Assembly (NCBI GenBank): GCA_949317995.1
Contig: OX439037.1
Coordinates: forward strand, 22,999,182 to 23,063,181
Origin: Acholoe squamosa
Taxonomy: Eukaryota > Annelida > Polychaeta > Phyllodocida > Polynoidae
Direction of reading: 5' to 3'
DNA length: 64,000 bases
The position numbers and the translations under genes are program-made. Positions 1 through 11,839 of the stretch are shown in pieces; within the stretch, counting starts at the first letter, position 1; each line of letters starts with the position of its first letter. A model generated the notes under the pieces. It did no database searches. It was not told where the DNA came from and saw only the letters and a list, made by a program, of their open reading frames with translations.

Positions 1-2800
1 AACCTCTCAGCTGGTCTGGGCAAACACCTGGTGGGCGTCTCCCCCAGTGTTGAACCATTATAAGTGTACACAGGAGAAATTTACCAACGGCTGGTGGGTT
101 AGAGCAAACCAGATGTAGGCAATTATTGCAGGTCTAGATCTCCCAATAACATTAATATCACATGAATGAGTATTCATCTACACGTTTATGGCACATGATA
201 CATGAGGAAAAACTAGATCTAATTTCCAGATAGAAATTTCTTGAATTTCATCAACTTTGCTGCCATGACGGCATGACTGTTTTACTGTTATGGTTGAGAG
301 TTAATGAAATGAAAAGTTTAAGTCACTGAAAGTGAAGGAGCTTCAGTCTGAGGTAAGGGATTTGTTAGAATTTTACATGTATACATGTAATATAGTACAT
401 GGAGATACTTGTATACAACTTGCAAGAGCCAACCCCAAAACCCATCTCAGCTGCACCTGCATAAAATCCACAGAGCCAGACGCGTTGAGTGAAGTTGATG
501 GAAGCCTCAGGTACCCCACATTAGCCCTACCATCGTCCCATCACCTGTAATTGGAAACAGGTAGGAGGGGTATACACCCTAGATGCTGATTGTGTAGCAC
601 ACGTGCCACTTTGACCACACCTACACAGGAGCCGCCTGCACTGAGGGCAGCCTAGTGAAACGCTTCACAACCCCAGTTTAGCCCTCAAGGGCTCTTGTGT
701 ACAGGAGGGGCTAAATGGACCCCATCTGAGCGCTGTTACAAGCTAACTGATCCCTGCTGGCCTTGCACTAGAAATGGATCAGTGAAAAATGTAGGGAGTT
801 GGAGGGCCCAAAATGTCATGGTGGGTTTGGATTTGTTCAGAATTTTGTATGTCAAAGTTGATTCTGTCTTTTGCCTTACACCTGGAAAATTGATAATGTA
901 CAACATTCTACATATTGTAGAAAACCGGAAAAAAAATGGACCGGGTACGTCAAAAAGGTATTTTACATGAACCCTGACATAGGGGAGCGTTTTTCATTTT
1001 AACCAGCTTCTCAGGTGACCTGTACGTGTGACTTTACAGGGGTAGACCTATATCATTACATACAGGGTACGCACAGGTGGGACAACTAACTCTCTATAAT
1101 CCAGACAACAAGAATGTAGCCTATATACAGCAAATGCACATACCATGGACGGTAGGAGAATCACTGTCAGACATATAATTATACCTAGATGCATTTGTAA
1201 AATCCCCTGAATTAGAATACAATTGAAGTCTGACTTTTACCAGCCATTACAGAATTACAGCAGAGCTGAATATGTTTTCATTATTAACTACATATTCAAG
1301 TAGGCAAATCAAGCTATAATGGACTTAGGGTGGATGCACCCTACATCTCAGGCCCAGGGGCTTTAGGTACATCTTATACACATATCTATAATCAAATCGG
1401 TCTTAGATACTCCTTCGCTATACATGATCTATGTTAAGAGAAGGTTCCTATTTCAAGGTTAGATCATGTAGTTTTGGAGCATGTAGTTTACAGATTCACG
1501 CTGAGTATGGGGCCAAGTGTAGTATTTGGCCAGGGGCAATGCTGATCGTGCTTCGGGTAGTAACTACATAATACATAGCATTAGTTATGGCATAATGCCT
1601 GAGAATTCTTTACATTGCTCTTCTAGCCTTGTGGCCTGAGCAAATACGCACATATTTCCCTAAAGATTTCTCCAAGTTCATGATGTTAACAAAAAGTCGG
1701 GTTTGGCCCCAGCTTAATGGAATTGCATGGGCAGAGTTTTAGAAATGCAACGGGAATATAATGTGCATGGTTATCTCCTCTATTTCTCGTGAGTGCAATC
1801 TACAGTTGATACTCGTTGCGTGCCTTTCGAGATCTTGCATTGGTTTAAGAGATTCTTTCATTAGTTACTTTGCCCAGGCTAACCTGTGGGTTCTGTGCAA
1901 TCCTTTGGATTGGAAATAGACATCACCCTGATTAAATTCTCAAAATACCAGAGTGTCAAAGAGGGGGGAAGGACAAAAAAGGAGATTGGAAGAAAATGAT
2001 AAAAGGGTTGCCTGCTATAGTGCATGTATGTGGGGTTTTAGACCATTTTACTCTGCACACACACTACTCTCAATTCTGGGCACACTTTGATTAAAACGCC
2101 CCCACCCAACACCAGCTCCCCACCCGTTAAACCTGATCCTCTGTCACTGTTCTAATTGATCAATAGCCCCTGGGAGGAATGAGAGGGGCATTCCATGGGT
2201 GACCTCATGGCCGTCTGGTTGTCAAAGTGTCCAAGGGTGATTTAAATCCAGAATTAAATTTGCCTGTAGGTACCGGTACTTATTTTTTTAGTCCTTGTAG
2301 TTAGTGGGGATAAGGAAAAGCCCTAGATCAGCTATGGTAGCATTGACTTTGAATATCAAAACTACCATCTAATGTAGCCTTGCGAGTTTCATCAGGGTGT
2401 GTCAGGGTCGTTGGTCCAAGACACCATAGGGTATTTTCCTTCAATTTTGGCTGTGTGCCTTCAATCAAATGTTACCTTGTCTCCAGATTTAACGCCATAG
2501 GTCCACACAGTTTGATTTTCCTTTTTCCTCCGGTTAGTCATTTTAATGCTATTTTGTTTGCCAGGTTTTTATTGCCCTGGATTGTAAAGGGAAATATCGC
2601 TTTTTATGAATGCAAACAGTAGATAAGAAAGAACACAGTAGTGTGGCCCAGGGCCGGAGGCTGAGACAGGACCGTGGGTATACCCTGGAGCTTCTGTGAC
2701 CTCTGCTATGACCTTGATGCTAGAATGGGTCACATTGACTGTCAGCCTCACCAGCTTGCACTGCCACCCATCCCTCCACCAGGGCAGCCTCGTGTGTATC
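1..2800. other. Unique-looking non-coding stretch
   Basis: No gene, transposon terminus or tandem array was recognised. Two overlapping-range TACATGTA palindromes lie at 374-389. The open frames here are short and without recognisable domains. Confidence 0.5.
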
Positions 2801-3012
2801 ATACACCCTGAACGGTCGCGTAATGTTTTAATGCATTATGTCAATTTATTACTGTGAATGCAGCCTTGGTGAGTACTTTAAATACCAGGGCTGCATTCAT
2901 AAACAATGTAACATGATGCAAACTTAGGGAGTGGGAATACTCCCGTCGGGTTTTTTTAATGATGTATGAATGCAGCCCCTGACAAAAAGGGCTACATGTA
3001 TGCATCATAAGG
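2801..3012. repeat. Palindromic TTAA-type repeat, copy 1 (diverged)
   Basis: Contains GAATGCAGCC and its complement GGCTGCATTC around a short loop near 2855-2900, plus AATGATGTATGAATGCAGCC and ATGCATCAT near the right end. These are the hallmark words of a family found about 16 times in this window. Termini are decayed. Confidence 0.5.
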
Positions 3013-3139
3013 ACATATGGACAAGGAGCTTTTAACTACTATGTGTATCTCTTAGTGAGTTAAACAGCCGGCGGATATTGCCATCTCTTCATATAGGGGT
3101 ATTGTCACCTGGCCAGACTGCAGTACGAGAAACCTAGTT

Positions 3140-3208
3140 GTCTATGAATGCCTGCCTCTAATATCACGATGAATGTCTATGAATGCCTGCCTCTAATATC
3201 ACGATGAA
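3140..3208. repeat. Perfect tandem duplication, 35-bp period
   Basis: The segment beginning GTCTATGAATGCC at 3140 recurs at 3175 with no differences over about 34 bp. This implies a recent local duplication. Confidence 0.85.
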
Positions 3209-3750
3209 TACCCTTTTAATAAGGTACACCTTTATGTACTCACGTGCAGGGAGTCATGGAGATAGGAAGATTGGCCCCTTTCTCTGTAGAAATCAACCAT
3301 GGTTCTATTCAGGTATTGGATTTATTGATATGGTTAGAAAGAGATATGTGTGTAGGCCCCTCATATGACCTATACACATTTCATAATCTATAGACCTTTG
3401 CAAAAGGGGATTTTATTGCCTTCATGATAACTGTCCCTCATGTAGAAGTGCTGGGCACTAAGTAGGGCATTAACAATATGACTGGCAGCTGGTGGCAGGT
3501 GTGGTGGATGGCTATATAATGGTGGTTCACTGTCAGGGCCAAACTTTTTGGTATTCAATAAATGATGAAAGTGATGAGCATCACTCAGGTTGTGGATGTG
3601 TAAATAGGGGTATTGTTTATTTGATATTTCTTTTTTCACTGTTTCTTTTCGGGCCCATTTTCACCTTTCCTCATCCATTTTACATACTGTAATTATTGAA
3701 ATACGTAGCACCTAAAAATAATTTTGATGTTCCTGCCACCACGCCTTCTT
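3209..3750. other. No recognised feature
   Basis: Short chance open frames lie on both strands. Nothing else is seen before the poly-G run. Confidence 0.5.
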
Positions 3751-3763
3751 GGGGGGGGGGGGG
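3751..3763. repeat. Poly-G run of 13
   Basis: Thirteen consecutive G residues, followed by TGGATGGGGG. Such a run is prone to length change and assembly error. Confidence 0.9.
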
Positions 3764-3800
3764 TGGATGGGGGCTAACCTGTGTCATATATCGATTATAA

Positions 3801-3950
3801 AAATGGTCATGTCCCCATGTCAAATTTAAGAAATGGTCATGTCACCATGTCGATTTTAAGAAATTATTCATGTCACCATGTCAATTTTAAGAGATTATTC
3901 ATGTTCCATGTCACTAAACCTAAAATAGCCCATGTCGCCATGTTGATTTA
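3801..3950. repeat. Minisatellite, about 30-bp unit, 4-5 copies
   Basis: The core words GTCATGTCACCATGTC and ATTTTAAG recur from units starting near 3801, 3831, 3861 and 3892, with a degenerate fifth unit to about 3950. Units are 30-31 bp and become more diverged rightward. Confidence 0.8.
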
Positions 3951-4802
3951 GTGGTCCACACTCATCTTCAGTATTCTGCTCTCTAGCCTAGATTAGCACC
4001 AGGGCATCATCGTCTGCACTTGCCAGATCACAAGGTACTCGACCCTGATTCTGGATTCTCCTCCCCTTCTTGATCAGAGATTTCAGTGAGTCCATCACTT
4101 GGCCTCACTTGGTGTAACTTACAGCATGTCGTGATCGCAGGGAGCCGTTACCTCGTTAGTGAAGTAACTGATGACGTATCCCCCACAGGAAACCGTTAGT
4201 GACGTAAGAGACGTCTCCCAGAATGCCTTCAGGCAGGCCCTGAGGCGCCCCTCAGTGGCCATTGCTTGAACATCAAGAGCCATCCAGAACAGACTTGTCT
4301 CTATTCTATGCAGCCTTGTGCCATGAACTGCTAGCATAGCAGTGACTGAATCATATAATATACCCTTATATGCTCATAGTTCACCCTCATTTCGTCAGTG
4401 ATGAATGGCAGAGGTAATTTTCTAGCACACGTTTATTTCAGTTTCCAAAATAGGACAACTTAGTCTCTAGTGTATATCAACCGGGGGAGCTTCCTTGGTA
4501 GTACTGCATAAAGAAGCTTCATACAACAGTCCTGGGTAATAGTCTATAGACAATGCGAAAAAAGGGCTACCATAGTGATTTATTGGAGACAATATTAAAT
4601 AACTTAAGACCTTTCTTGTACATATTAAATTATTAATGCATAAAGTCGTTTGTCAGAAAGAGGACCTATAGGGGAGTGGCTAGGGGGTAAAGTGCTTGCT
4701 GTTTCATTTCCTCGCTGAAGCATCGTGTCGAAAAGTTTTGAGTCTAAAGAAATGTACAGTTTGACATTGACAATATTCTGTCACGAACAATTATGATAGA
4801 AT

Positions 4803-4810
<8 letters not shown>
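3951..4810. other. No recognised feature
   Basis: Nothing beyond short open frames was seen up to the AT microsatellite. Confidence 0.5.

Positions 4811-4878
<68 letters not shown>
4811..4878. repeat. (AT)34 microsatellite
   Basis: An uninterrupted AT dinucleotide run of 68 bp. It can form cruciforms and is likely polymorphic. Confidence 0.95.
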
Positions 4879-4881
<3 letters not shown>

Positions 4882-5148
4882 ATTGAATCATATATATATG
4901 TGCATCCACCTATGGCTGGATGCCGTTGGATATAATCGAGTTGTGGTAAACTAATATGAAATGAGTAGTATTGGGTGAAACTGATCTAGCCGTGGGAATC
5001 GTGCTCCTCTTCCAGGGTATCTCAGTCTCATCCTGGCCCATGATGGCCTGCTCCCCCACTGGGATACACCAATATCATCACCAAGGTACAGGTGTACATG
5101 GGGATGAGAGGAGGAGCTGATAACACGACCAGGTTAGCTTGCTATGCC

Positions 5149-5150
<2 letters not shown>

Positions 5151-5230
<80 letters not shown>
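5151..5230. repeat. (AT)40 microsatellite
   Basis: An uninterrupted 80-bp AT run, 272 bp after the first. A run of alternating Tyr-Ile codons in an overlapping open frame comes only from this repeat and is not a gene. Confidence 0.95.
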
Positions 5231-5234
<4 letters not shown>

Positions 5235-5711
5235 TATATGTCCCATATACTTTGGAACTTATACAACGAACCATTTTGATAAGCTCAATAGTTTCTCGAT
5301 AGTATATACTGGAAATATTTGTTTATAAAATGTATTTGGGGAGAGGTGAAGACTATGTGCACACGAGGAAATGACAAAAATGTAGAGTGCCGAATGCATG
5401 ACTATCCTTTAGTATCATGATGGTGCTAGGTTTCCTTGAGGGGAACACAGTAGCTTAGATTATACTGACTCTGCATGCCTCCATGAAATAAGGCAGGATC
5501 TCTGTGCCAGCTTCTCCTCCTGTGTTTTAGTGTGTTTTTACCTGGCTAGAGTCTCCTTTTACACACCTTGATCCCTGTGGTACCAGAGTCTGTGTACAGC
5601 ATAGGGGAATGTCTGAACACCAGATACTCAGACAGACAGGCTTGTTTGGGACATATAACACTGTTACCTTAACTACAGGACACTTGATCCTGATAGGGAG
5701 GGCTTTGATAT
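5231..5711. other. No recognised feature
   Basis: Nothing supported was seen. Confidence 0.45.
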
Positions 5712-5908
5712 AATATTATGTGATGACTATTTGTTGCATTATGCATAAATGCAGTCTTGGTGAGTCAACTCACCGCCCTGTACATTCATATTTGATGTCG
5801 GACCCATATGGGGTTGGTACATTCATGTACTACTTAAGGGTCATCATAATGCACCAATGTAATGCTGGCGAGTATTCTGGCATCATGCGGCCCTCGAAGG
5901 GTTATTAA
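5712..5908. repeat. Palindromic TTAA-type repeat, copy 2
   Basis: Contains TGCATTATGCATAAATGCAG, then GGTGAGTCAACTCACC forming a perfect inner palindrome, and ends GCGGCCCTCGAAGGGTTATT. The right end fits the family terminus, AAGGGTTA. Confidence 0.65.
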
Positions 5909-7493
5909 CTAAAGCTGCAATGAAGAAAACTAAGGTTAAGGTAGGCTACTAAGGGGATAAGGGGGTAGGTCTGTCTGTGTAGATCGTGCATGTATTTCAG
6001 GAATTCTTTTCTGTCTTTTTACTGTAAGATGATGCATGAAAAAAGAAAGGATACATGCAATGAGTGTTAAAAAGAGAGAAATCTATTAGCTTTAGAGAAT
6101 GTTGCAGCTGCACAAAACACGTGCATTAGTTTTTAGGGTGAAAGGTCGACAGTATTACATGTATAAGAAGCGTTAATACTGATCAGGTTACGCTGACGTT
6201 ACATTGTGGCCACATAAAACAAATAATTTGTAAGTTGTATGCTTCTTTTGTTGTACGGATTGAATGTGGCTGGATCATGTTTCAATATTTGTTGCCCATA
6301 CATACTAGGCTCATTGTAACAGCTAAAGAGTACTGAAAAAAAGGAACGGTTGATATACATGTATTCAGTGTCAGGGTTCCCATGGGATTTTTCTCCCTCT
6401 TGCGTGGTATGGGCTGTATATTTTACATATAGGGTGTAAAGCATAGATACTTCGTAACGACAATCAAGAGTAAATCGTACATGCCAGCGAACTTAGGGTT
6501 AAACAGTGTACAAAATTTAGTCCAACGAGAATTATAAGCTATTCACCATTGTATTCTGCGAATGATTAAGCTTTTACTTTTATCTTGGATACATAAGTCT
6601 AAATGATAAACCTTGCTCTTGCATTTGCCAGATACACGTTAGTGCGAGCATAGCCATTACAACGTACTTGTATCCAGGTGTTAGAGTTTTTGTTGTTTTA
6701 TCGTTCTCTTATACTTCAGTTTATCTTTTCTCTGCCAAGAAATGAGTGACCCAGCACGAGCAGCTCATAGTGGGGAGTCACTCATATACAAGTCTTCCTT
6801 GGGAAAAAAAGAAATGGAGACTGTTGAGATGGCATAAAAAGTGAGAAGGATGGAGCAGAAGGAAACTCGGGTTGTGATAGGCAGTTGAGGTATGAACAGG
6901 TGCAGCTGCAGGGTAAACCTATAGATGGGTAGGTGTATGGGGCCGGGCAGATACATCCCAAGGCCTCTCATACTATCATAATTTATATGCAAAGTGAAGT
7001 CCAGGTTGGGCAAGGGCTTAGAGGATAAAGGCAATATTCTGCCATTTAAGCTATAGGATGAGAAGTAAAATGGAATTTATAGATCATGATGAAGAAGGTG
7101 CCATGTATATTATGTGTGTTAAGCAAAAACTGACATCTATTACTAGAAGGCGAGGGGTAGAAAGGAAATAAGGTTGACAAATCACCACTTAGAGACAGAG
7201 TGACGCACCAGGGAGGGATTCAGGCTCATGTTCTGCTGTACATAGCTGGAGAGAAAAAAAGAACAGGTTCAAATAGAGGCTTACAGCATACCTGTCAGGG
7301 CTGATTCAGCCGTTGGAATGTAGCTGTGTAGTCGTACTTACACACGCCCAGGGTCACCTCTATTTACCTGGTTAGGAACAAAATGTCCCAAAAGAAAGGG
7401 AATATAATACAATGAGGTACCTGTTGTATTGGTATTAGGTTGGTCCCCAGACCTGAGCCAGTTAACCATGTCCATGCCAACTTGCATTCAAAA
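5909..7493. other. No recognised feature
   Basis: No repeat termini or coding signal were recognised. Single TACATGTA words occur near 6155 and 6355. Confidence 0.45.

Positions 7494-7524
<31 letters not shown>
7494..7524. repeat. (GTT)10 microsatellite
   Basis: About ten GTT units in an uninterrupted run. Confidence 0.9.
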
Positions 7525-7525
<1 letters not shown>

Positions 7526-9587
7526 TCCCATGTAAAAAGTCACCAGCTTCTATTCAATTGTATTATTGTTCACCATCCAAATTAAAAAGAGCACGATTAT
7601 TCATTCTTTTGACCATCAATAATTAAGCGATCATCACAGCTGAAATGACGAGGGCGTTGAAGTGTAGTAGGTGCCCATCTCTTTTATTAACTGAACAATT
7701 AAATGGGGTGGCACTCACGCGCCAGACTGGGTGATATCTTTTTGGTAAAATATAAATAACCAATGATCCACCATAATACTGCCATAAATGGGTTGGCTAC
7801 CTGCCATAATGTCTGAATGAGAGAACTATGGTTAGGGTCGATGTAAATAGACCTATATCTGGATCCCTTTTATGGCTGCCTCATCCCCTCAGCCACACAC
7901 CTGGCCACCATAGTACTACACCTGGGTGCTAAAGGTGTACCTGGCCATGGGGTATATAGACTTAGCCTTATAAAGGTGGGCTGAGCCTGACACAGACTAA
8001 ACCCTTAAGCCTTGACCTCCTCCACAGGGGGTGTTTATCCCTTTCAGGAGATATTCGATGGGCACTTAATATAGGGTATGGTACTTTTAGATCGACCAAG
8101 GCCCCCTGCATTGTAAGTTCCAATAGACTTTCACCTACACCACCCCTGTTACGGACTGATGGGGACATACAAAAGGTATCGTTGTACCAAGGAACTAGAC
8201 CCACATGGGTTTACTTCTGTGGTTCTACATATGGTGAGGTTGCCATTGCATCCTGCAGCATTTTACTCATGATTAAGATATCAATATCTGAAATATGAGA
8301 TTGTATAGAGAATTGTCATCACCAGTTGTAAATGAATTTGGAATTAAGACTTCGCTTTCAACCCTGTGGATACCAACTTAATATGCCTTCTCCATTATTA
8401 TACACGTCCTAACAGTAATTATGATGGCACATTAAAGAACCTGACAGCTCAGTCTCAATAAATATATGACATGTACATAGACTAGAGAACGGGTCTTAGT
8501 ACCCCCTGTACTACGCCCCCTCTTCATAGATCGTGCATTTTCCCCAAAGTATTATTCTGACTTCGGATGACGTCTAGAGAATAGAGCCCCAATAGCCTAG
8601 CTACTACTAAGGTTGGTAGTAAGGTGTTACTCCAGCATCGTGTTGATATTCTGTGGGTGGTCACATAGTTTAAGCACTGCCCCAGGCCAATCAGGCAGCT
8701 GGCCTAAAGAAGTGTGGCGAAACGGCATCCACTATGTAATTTTCAAGGCATTATCTTCTCGACTCTGATTATCTTAGTGTACATTTACACACTCCTGAAT
8801 TTGTCCGGCTTTACAACAACAAGATGTTCTCACCGTTCAGAATAATGCGAGAGAAATAACAATTGATATGCAAGGGAAATGGCAAATTTACATGGGAAGC
8901 ATTTTAGAACTTGCCTTGTGTTGTCAACATTGCCAGGAGCAAGAAAAGAGTTTTTTTTTATACAGAAACCTTACAAGAGGTCCCTACAGCCCCATAGGCA
9001 TATCCCATCCTAGTGCCCCCCGCCGACTTTAAACCATCTACCTGGTTACACCCCCTCCCCTTCCCCTGTGTCCTGCCCTTAAACCATTCATAGATGACCC
9101 TATCCCTCCATTGTTGAGTTGTAGACAATGGTAGCTGGTGTTTTATATAAGTGACAAGGGGATGACTGCAGCGCATGCGCATTGAGTATCTGGGTTTGAC
9201 CTGTAGGTCATATGGTATTCAAAATCTGAGCTCGGGTTTGACACCTCACAGAGAGCAGGTCGTGGTTTATTCATGCAGAGGCGACAGAGACTGGCCATGC
9301 TTCTTTTTTCTCCCATCCATTATGGTCACGTTACTATGGCACAAGACACTGGCACCTCTCCTGTTCCTAGTAGGGTCCAGTAATACCCATTGGACACCGT
9401 TTTTTTAAATAGAGCCCTTTAAAATTGTTTACTTAACACATATGGTTAAAAGATACAATAGATTCCTGGCACAACTGCCATCCCTATTGTGAACTTTAAT
9501 TTCACTGGTGGCAGCTGCCGTGTCTGTCAGGAAGAGGTGAATTAAATACATCCCCAGGTGATGAAGTTGCCACTTTCCCAGGTAACT
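7525..9587. other. No recognised feature
   Basis: Several CACCTG/AGGTGT words lie near 7880-7960. No coding or mobile-element signal was recognised. Confidence 0.45.
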
Positions 9588-9641
9588 ATGACATCATTAT
9601 GACGTCATGGCCATGTCAAGAGATATGACCTTGCCAGGTCA
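9588..9641. promoter_or_regulatory. CRE palindrome plus everted nuclear-receptor half-sites
   Basis: TGACGTCA, the full cAMP-response-element palindrome, lies at 9600-9607, just after a TGACATCA variant. TGACCT at 9626 and AGGTCA at 9636 form an everted repeat with a 4-bp spacer. The density is suggestive of an enhancer, but function is inferred from motifs only. Confidence 0.35.
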
Positions 9642-9644
9642 AGG

Positions 9645-10586
9645 GAAGCAGCTGCTGAACCGATACTAACATGCTTGCTATGCTTCAATAATTAGATGTG
9701 TTTAACAGCGGAGTTGTTACTGTTAGGTATGACATCCGTATTCCTGTTAACCAATCCCATAGAAAAGAGTAATATGGGAATTTCTGACACTGTACACCAT
9801 ACCAAACAAAATGTGTATGTAGGTGTATTAGATGTGTCCTCAACGCTGGCAGCCCTCCGATGCCTTGCCCTATGCACACGTCGATAGAGGGATGGGAGCA
9901 AGGTGGATGTGTGTACCCCCACATACAGAGAATATGCATAGGGTATACCTCTGGTAAGGGCGAGGAATGCCTGGCCTCATCCGCCCTTTACCATACACTC
10001 CCGGGCTTCCCTAGCCTACTTAAAAGGGTCTACTTCTCATCTCTCCTATCCCCTCAGGATGTGTGTGGTGCACATATGCGCGGGCACGGACACATTCCTC
10101 TGAAATTGTGTAATGTCGTTCTCGCCATGAATATGACCTTAGCTGTCGAAATGGCGTTAAACATCTATTACTCACTCACTCACCATACACTCCATCCATG
10201 TCAGATACCAAACTGATCTTCCATTAAAAGGAAATAGAAATACCATTGCTATCTTAGTTTGGAAACGAAGAAAATGAATACAACATGTACTAAACAAAGT
10301 GCTGAAATGATGGGTAATTATTTGTGGTTTCTTATGTTATGGAAAATCTGTGGAGGTCTAGATTTTTAATATCAAGTTCTTTCTAAGGTCTTCGACTAGT
10401 ACTAAAAATATTTTAGTCGTGTATGAAAGGCACAGTTTGTCGAAGCGATATTGTCATGGTTACATTATTATTGATGCTACTATGACCATGAGGCATGGCT
10501 CTTTTGACTGTATCGGTGCATTGCCAATGCTGACTATGTGTACACTACCAGTATATAGACTTCAGTACATTGTAATCTGGGATTGT
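9645..10586. other. No recognised feature before RS1
   Basis: Open frames on both strands, up to 118 codons, show no recognisable domain. Nothing else is supported. Confidence 0.45.
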
Positions 10587-10622
10587 AATGTTCTCTCTTT
10601 TTTTCTCTTTTGTAGGTAAGTA
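10587..10622 (+). promoter_or_regulatory. Recursive splice site RS1 (3'ss abutting 5'ss)
   Basis: An almost uninterrupted pyrimidine tract from 10590 to 10611 ends in TGTAG at 10615, followed immediately by GTAAGTA at 10616. A branch-point-like TGTAATG lies about 28 nt before the AG. The junction is therefore a full 3' splice site fused to a consensus 5' splice site with no exon between. In known recursive splicing the upstream exon joins at the AG and the regenerated GTAAGT is then used as donor for the next step. Of the three sites this one has the longest pyrimidine tract. Confidence 0.78.
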
Positions 10623-10658
10623 ATCCTTCAGAGTTACTCATGCGTAAAGCGGGTTGTG
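10616..10658 (+). other. Putative RS-exon 1 (43 nt)
   Basis: A donor-like GTGAGT at 10659 follows the RS1 acceptor and would close a 43-nt exon. A second donor, GTAAGT, begins four bases further on at 10663 and would give 47 nt. Neither length is a multiple of three. Frame 1 is open, frame 2 has TAA at its first codon and frame 3 has TAA at its second codon. Short cryptic RS-exons of this kind define recursive sites in flies and vertebrates and are normally skipped in mature mRNA. Inclusion would shift frame or stop translation. Confidence 0.6.
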
Positions 10659-10668
10659 GTGAGTAAGT

Positions 10669-11111
10669 CTACACATGCATCAGGGTTTTTCCTGATAACA
10701 ATGAGCATGGTGATTTAACTACTTTATTACCGCAGTCACTGAGATGTAAAGACATAGATTTTGGTCTGAGTATATATAATCTATTCTGAGTAATCGTGCT
10801 TTGAAACACCTAATATATTATTGTGCCTCTTAAATGGTTAAATAAGTAAACCCTCTCGCTGTATACCATTGCCCCTGGAAGTGATCTGTACCATGAGAAG
10901 TCAGGTGCTATACTTTGAAGCTCTCTAAGATAACAGAGCAGCTCCTAGAGCAGCTCACACAGAGCTGACCGGGTCATATCAATCAGTCCCGAGCTACTCG
11001 TCCCTGAGACACTGACCACCCCTCATTCTGCCTACTTCCCATTTCTCCCTCTCCAGCCCCAGTCTCATGGGAGCCCATTGAAAACATAGGCACCCCTCTT
11101 CACATTCTCAC
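10669..11111. other. No recognised feature after RS1
   Basis: AT-rich sequence grading into C-rich sequence near 11000. Nothing is supported. Confidence 0.45.
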
Positions 11112-11325
11112 TTTACCCTCCAAGGGCCACGTGCTGTCTCAAGGTTCATTGTTTTGGTTGTCATGGTGGTCCTATGCAATTTTGGTGATTCTGCTTGTAA
11201 GCACTGCATTGGTGCACAATACTGACCCGTCGGTACCTCTCGGCCCGGTAGTGTAGACTTGCCAGCGCTGCATTAATGCATCATGATGACAAATGAGCAT
11301 GAGCGTAATTCAGCCCTCAAAGATT
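11112..11325. repeat. Palindromic TTAA-type repeat, copy 3
   Basis: Left end TTTACCCTCCAAGGGC, inner AAGCACTGCATTGGTGCA and GCGCTGCATTAATGCATCAT, right end CAGCCCTCAAAG. Order and spacing match the family. Confidence 0.6.
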
Positions 11326-11519
11326 TGGCCATCCCCATCCTATAGCATGACCTAAAATTCCTCTAAGATAGAATAAATCTACCACAGTGATGGCCCCCAT
11401 CCGTCATGGACAGGGTCATCCATAGGTCGGATCTCCACAATCGTCCTCTAAACTCAATATCCCTTTTTATGCAGATTAAAATAATTTCCATTTTTGCCTT
11501 TTGTAAGACTGTAAGATGA

Positions 11520-11720
11520 AGGGTAATACTGGTGCCGCGCCCTCGCCGATTGATGTAGCGTCCCTGGCACGCCAACTACGTGACGGTCACGCCTACCAAG
11601 CCTTTCCGCTAGGTGGCGTCGTGTGTTATTTCCGGTTCCTGTTGGGCATGCACAGAGACAGATTGGCGTCAGGTCGGCGACGGGCCAATCTGTGCACAGG
11701 GCCGGTCTATGGTGGTCCAG
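11520..11720. promoter_or_regulatory. CpG-rich island-like patch
   Basis: Roughly 18 CpG dinucleotides occur in about 200 bp, against sparse CpG in the surrounding DNA. It holds a CTCF-like motif and an inverted repeat, ACAGATTGGC at 11658 and GCCAATCTGT at 11684. A plus-strand open frame of 73 codons covers it but shows no known domain. It could be an unmethylated regulatory element, an old transposon fragment, or an unrecognised exon. Confidence 0.4.
11606..11620 (+). promoter_or_regulatory. CTCF-like motif, forward
   Basis: CCGCTAGGTGGCGTC fits the core CTCF pattern of CC, variable three, then AGGTGGC. CTCF and its core motif are conserved in bilaterians. Binding here is inference. Confidence 0.45.
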
Positions 11721-11839
11721 GCTTGGAGGATGAATGAAGTGGTGGGACACAGGTCTCAATGGACCTAATCCCTGGACCTAGATATTGGCAGAGGGACTCC
11801 CCAGGCCCCACCCTGGGGTTTCCAGGTCAAATCAGGGCC

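Noticed and set aside
5092-5328. Open frame with a long Tyr-Ile run
   Set aside because: Produced by the AT microsatellite.
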